Positions 61,751 through 64,000 of a stretch of DNA of 64,000 nt are shown here, in pieces. The notes below the pieces were generated by a model that did not search any database, was not told the origin of the DNA, and was given only the letters and a program-made list of their open reading frames with translations. The position numbers were made by a program, and so were the translations under genes. Origin of the DNA: Streptomyces sp. AC1-42W (lineage in GTDB: Bacteria; Actinomycetota; Actinomycetes; Streptomycetales; Streptomycetaceae); NCBI RefSeq assembly GCF_003248355.1, contig NZ_QKWY01000002.1:2914001-2978000 (forward strand), in the 5' to 3' direction. The stretch's first letter is position 1; every line of letters begins with the position of its first letter.

Positions 61751-62914
61751 ATGTCAGCGCTGCTCGCCATGGGAGACCGCAGCCGCGAACGGGACCTGCG
61801 CATACACGGCCTCACGGCCGACGAGCACCGCGCCCATCTCGCCATCCACCCCGACGCCGGCTTCCTCCAGCACCCCTCCTGGGCCGGTGTGAAGGAGGGC
61901 TGGAGGTCCGAGAGCCTCGGCTGGCACGACGAGTGCGGCATACCGCGCGGCAGCGCCCTCGTCCTCTACCGGCAGTTCCCCGGCACCCGGAAGTACTTCG
62001 CCTACCTTCCCGAGGGTCCCGTCACCGACTGGGCCGATCCCGCGATGGACCGGTGGCTGCGCCCGCTGCTCGCGCATCTGCGCGCGGCCGGAGCCTTCGC
62101 CGTGCGCATCGGCCCTTCCCCCGCCTACCGGCGCTGGGAGGGCGCCCGGCTCAAGGCGGCCACCGGCCCCGGACGCACCGTCGGCGACGTGCTGGCCAGC
62201 GAGGTCGATCCGGTCGGCGCCGCCGTCGCCGACCGGCTGCGGGCCCGCGGCTGGCGGCGCTGCGGCGGGGACGGCGACGACGCCGACGCCCAGCCCCGGT
62301 ACGTCTTCCGGGTCCCGCTCGCCGGCCGCACCACCGAGGACCTGTGGTCCGGGCTCAACCAGGAATGGCGCCGCAACGTGCGCCGCGCCCGCGCCGCCGG
62401 GGTGAGCGTCGTCACCGGCGGCGCCGCCGAACTCCCCGAGTTCCACCGGCTGCTGAGGATCACCGAGGAACGCGACGGCTTCCGGCTCGGCCGCTCGCTC
62501 GCCTACTACCAGCGCCAGTACGCGGCGCTCAACGCCGAACACCCCGGCCGCATGAAACTCCGCCTGGCCGTGCACGACGGCGAGATCCTGGCCGCCCACA
62601 CCATGATCAGCACCGGCCGGCGGGTCTGGTACCAGACCGGCGCGTCCGCCGACCACCGCCGCGAGGTCCGCCCCAGCAACGCCCTCCAGTGGCAGATGCT
62701 GTGCGACGCACGGGACGGCGGCGCCGAGGTGTACGACATGCGCGGGGTATCCTCCACCCTCGATCCCGACGACCGCCCCTTCGGGCTGCTGCGCTGGAAG
62801 CTCGGCACCGGCGGGCACGTCGTGGAGACCCTCGGAGAGTGGGAGACATCGGTGGGCGGAGCCGCCAACAACACGTTGTACCGGGCGTTCCAGGCGTACC
62901 TGGCCCGCCGATGA
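61751..62914 (+). CDS. FemX-like lipid II aminoacyltransferase (FemABX family), 387 aa
   Basis: Two GNAT-like domains as in FemABX proteins: SWAGVKEGWRSESLGW, LVLYRQFPGTRKYFAYLPEGP, and LNQEWRRNVRRARAAGV, then DMRGVSSTLDPDD, FGLLRWKLGTGG. In streptomycetes FemX adds the first glycine to the stem peptide of lipid II using Gly-tRNA. Overlaps the MurJ gene by four bases, pairing bridge synthesis with lipid II flipping. Confidence 0.88.
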   Translation: MSALLAMGDRSRERDLRIHGLTADEHRAHLAIHPDAGFLQHPSWAGVKEGWRSESLGWHDECGIPRGSALVLYRQFPGTRKYFAYLPEGPVTDWADPAMDRWLRPLLAHLRAAGAFAVRIGPSPAYRRWEGARLKAATGPGRTVGDVLASEVDPVGAAVADRLRARGWRRCGGDGDDADAQPRYVFRVPLAGRTTEDLWSGLNQEWRRNVRRARAAGVSVVTGGAAELPEFHRLLRITEERDGFRLGRSLAYYQRQYAALNAEHPGRMKLRLAVHDGEILAAHTMISTGRRVWYQTGASADHRREVRPSNALQWQMLCDARDGGAEVYDMRGVSSTLDPDDRPFGLLRWKLGTGGHVVETLGEWETSVGGAANNTLYRAFQAYLARR

Positions 62915-64000
62915 CCGCCGCCGGCACCGCCTCCGGGGCGGCCGCTCCCGAACAGCCCGACGCCCAGCAGCCCGGCCCGCAGCAGCCCGACGCCGGACAG
63001 CCCGGCGCCGAAGAATCCGGCTCCGGGCAGTCCGGCGCCCGCGGCTCCGGCTCGGTGCTGCGCAGCGGCGCGGTGATGGCCGCGGGCTCGATCGTCTCGC
63101 GCGCCACCGGGTTCATACGCTCGGCGATCGTCGTCGCCGCGCTCGGCACCGGGCTGCGCGCGGACGGCTACACGGTCGCCAACACCCTGCCCAACATCCT
63201 CTACATGCTCCTCATCGGCGGCGCCCTCAACGCCGTCTTCGTCCCCGAACTCGTACGCGCCGCCAAGGAGCACGCCGACGGCGGCGCCGCCTACACCGAC
63301 CGCCTGCTCACCCTGTGCACCACCGGACTCCTCGTCCTCACCGGGCTCGCCGTCCTCGCCGCACCCCTGATCGTCTCGGTGTACGCCCCCACCTACGAGG
63401 GCGACCAGGCCGAACTCACCATCGCCCTGGCCCGCTACTGCCTGCCGCAGATCTTCTTCTACGGCCTGTTCACGCTCCTGGGCCAAGTGCTCAACTCCCG
63501 CGACCGGTTCGGCGCGATGATGTGGACGCCCGTCCTCAACAACCTCGTGATCATCGCCGTCTTCGGGCTCTACCTCTGGACGGCCGCCGGCTCCGACGGC
63601 ACCCTCACCGCGGACCAGGCGCGGTGGCTGGGCTGGGGCACCACGGCGGGCATCGCCGTACAGAGCCTCGCCCTGCTGCCCTCGCTGCGCGGCGCGAAGT
63701 TCCGCTGGCGGCCCCGCTTCGACTGGCGCGGCAGCGGACTGACCCGGCCGCTGCGCGCCGCCGGCTGGCTCGTCATGCTCGTCCTCACCAACCAGGCCGC
63801 CTACTGGGTCGTCACCCGGCTCGCCACCGCCAGCGGCCAGCACGCGGCGGACCAGAACGTCGCGGGCGGCGCCGGCTACACCGCGTACAGCTACGCCTAT
63901 CAGTTGTGGGTCGTGCCGCAGGGCATCGTGACCGTCAGCCTCGTCACCGCGCTGATGCCCCGCATGAGCCGGGCGGCGGCCGCCGGTGACCTCGCCGGAG
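62911..64000 (+). CDS. murJ: MurJ/MviN lipid II flippase, 5' part (runs off window)
   Basis: After a 45-residue Gln/Pro/Gly-rich cytoplasmic extension comes a MurJ core with GSIVSRATGFIRSAIV, LPNILYMLLIGGALNAVFVPE, LARYCLPQIFFYGLFTLLGQVLNSRDRFG and helices continuing to the window edge. Flips lipid II across the membrane. About 363 codons are visible of an expected 550 or more. The opposite strand stays open over much of this region but is a shadow of codon bias. Confidence 0.9.
   Translation, partial: MTAAGTASGAAAPEQPDAQQPGPQQPDAGQPGAEESGSGQSGARGSGSVLRSGAVMAAGSIVSRATGFIRSAIVVAALGTGLRADGYTVANTLPNILYMLLIGGALNAVFVPELVRAAKEHADGGAAYTDRLLTLCTTGLLVLTGLAVLAAPLIVSVYAPTYEGDQAELTIALARYCLPQIFFYGLFTLLGQVLNSRDRFGAMMWTPVLNNLVIIAVFGLYLWTAAGSDGTLTADQARWLGWGTTAGIAVQSLALLPSLRGAKFRWRPRFDWRGSGLTRPLRAAGWLVMLVLTNQAAYWVVTRLATASGQHAADQNVAGGAGYTAYSYAYQLWVVPQGIVTVSLVTALMPRMSRAAAAGDLAG

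Noticed and set aside
62506..63843. 445-codon minus-strand frame opposite murJ
   Set aside because: Gly/Glu-rich shadow, with short repeats mirroring the Gln/Pro-rich MurJ extension.

Overview
High-GC actinobacterial DNA, almost certainly a Streptomyces chromosome. It has strong third-position GC bias, GTG/TTG starts, AGGAG-type ribosome binding sites, many 4-base ATGA/GTGA gene overlaps, an AfsR/SARP regulator and decayed IS elements typical of streptomycetes. No rRNA or tRNA gene was seen.

Layout. (1) 0-6.1 kb: an AfsR-type SARP regulator with a small secreted peptide and an NTF2-like protein (the upstream regions of the two small genes share an 11-bp-periodic repeat), a metallophosphoesterase, and a two-gene operon of a tiny secreted peptide plus a Cys-rich protein. 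(2) 6.2-44.0 kb: a catabolic island of about 30 genes in several divergent operons. It carries two non-homologous homoprotocatechuate-type extradiol dioxygenases (VOC type at 17.1 kb, LigB type at 39.3 kb), each with an FAH-family enzyme and an aldehyde dehydrogenase. The first also has a class I aldolase, the second an acetoacetate-decarboxylase-family protein. Around them lie two amidohydrolases, two HSL-type hydrolases, a phosphotriesterase-family pair (one apparently dead), two aldo-keto reductases, an MDR alcohol dehydrogenase, an SDR, a methyltransferase-like protein, a dipeptide-type ABC importer, a glutamine-synthetase-like ligase, a PuuD-like gamma-glutamyl hydrolase, an MFS exporter and GntR/TetR regulators. 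A GntR-type palindrome (core TCGTATACGA) recurs at three or four promoters, which suggests one regulon. (3) 44.0-53.5 kb: a scar-rich accessory stretch with remnants of IS256, IS5 (twice), IS110 and IS21, a decayed CRISPR-like array, and a short ThrRS lacking its editing domain preceded by a Thr-Thr-Thr leader peptide and attenuator. It also holds a GNAT acetyltransferase, an ECF sigma factor and small plasmid-type ORFs. (4) 53.5-64.0 kb: conserved chromosomal genes, namely a PcaD-PcaC fusion, an MBL hydrolase, exonuclease III, a glutamate-type ABC importer, an L,D-transpeptidase with an apparent frameshift, a FemX-like protein and MurJ, which runs off the window end.

Proposed logic of the island (inference): an imported or hydrolytically released amide/ester/amine compound is trimmed by amidohydrolases and esterases, oxidised by the reductase/dehydrogenase set, possibly gamma-glutamylated and deglutamylated, and funnelled to a homoprotocatechuate-like catechol that is cleaved by one of two alternative meta-cleavage modules. 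The primary substrate cannot be read from the sequence.
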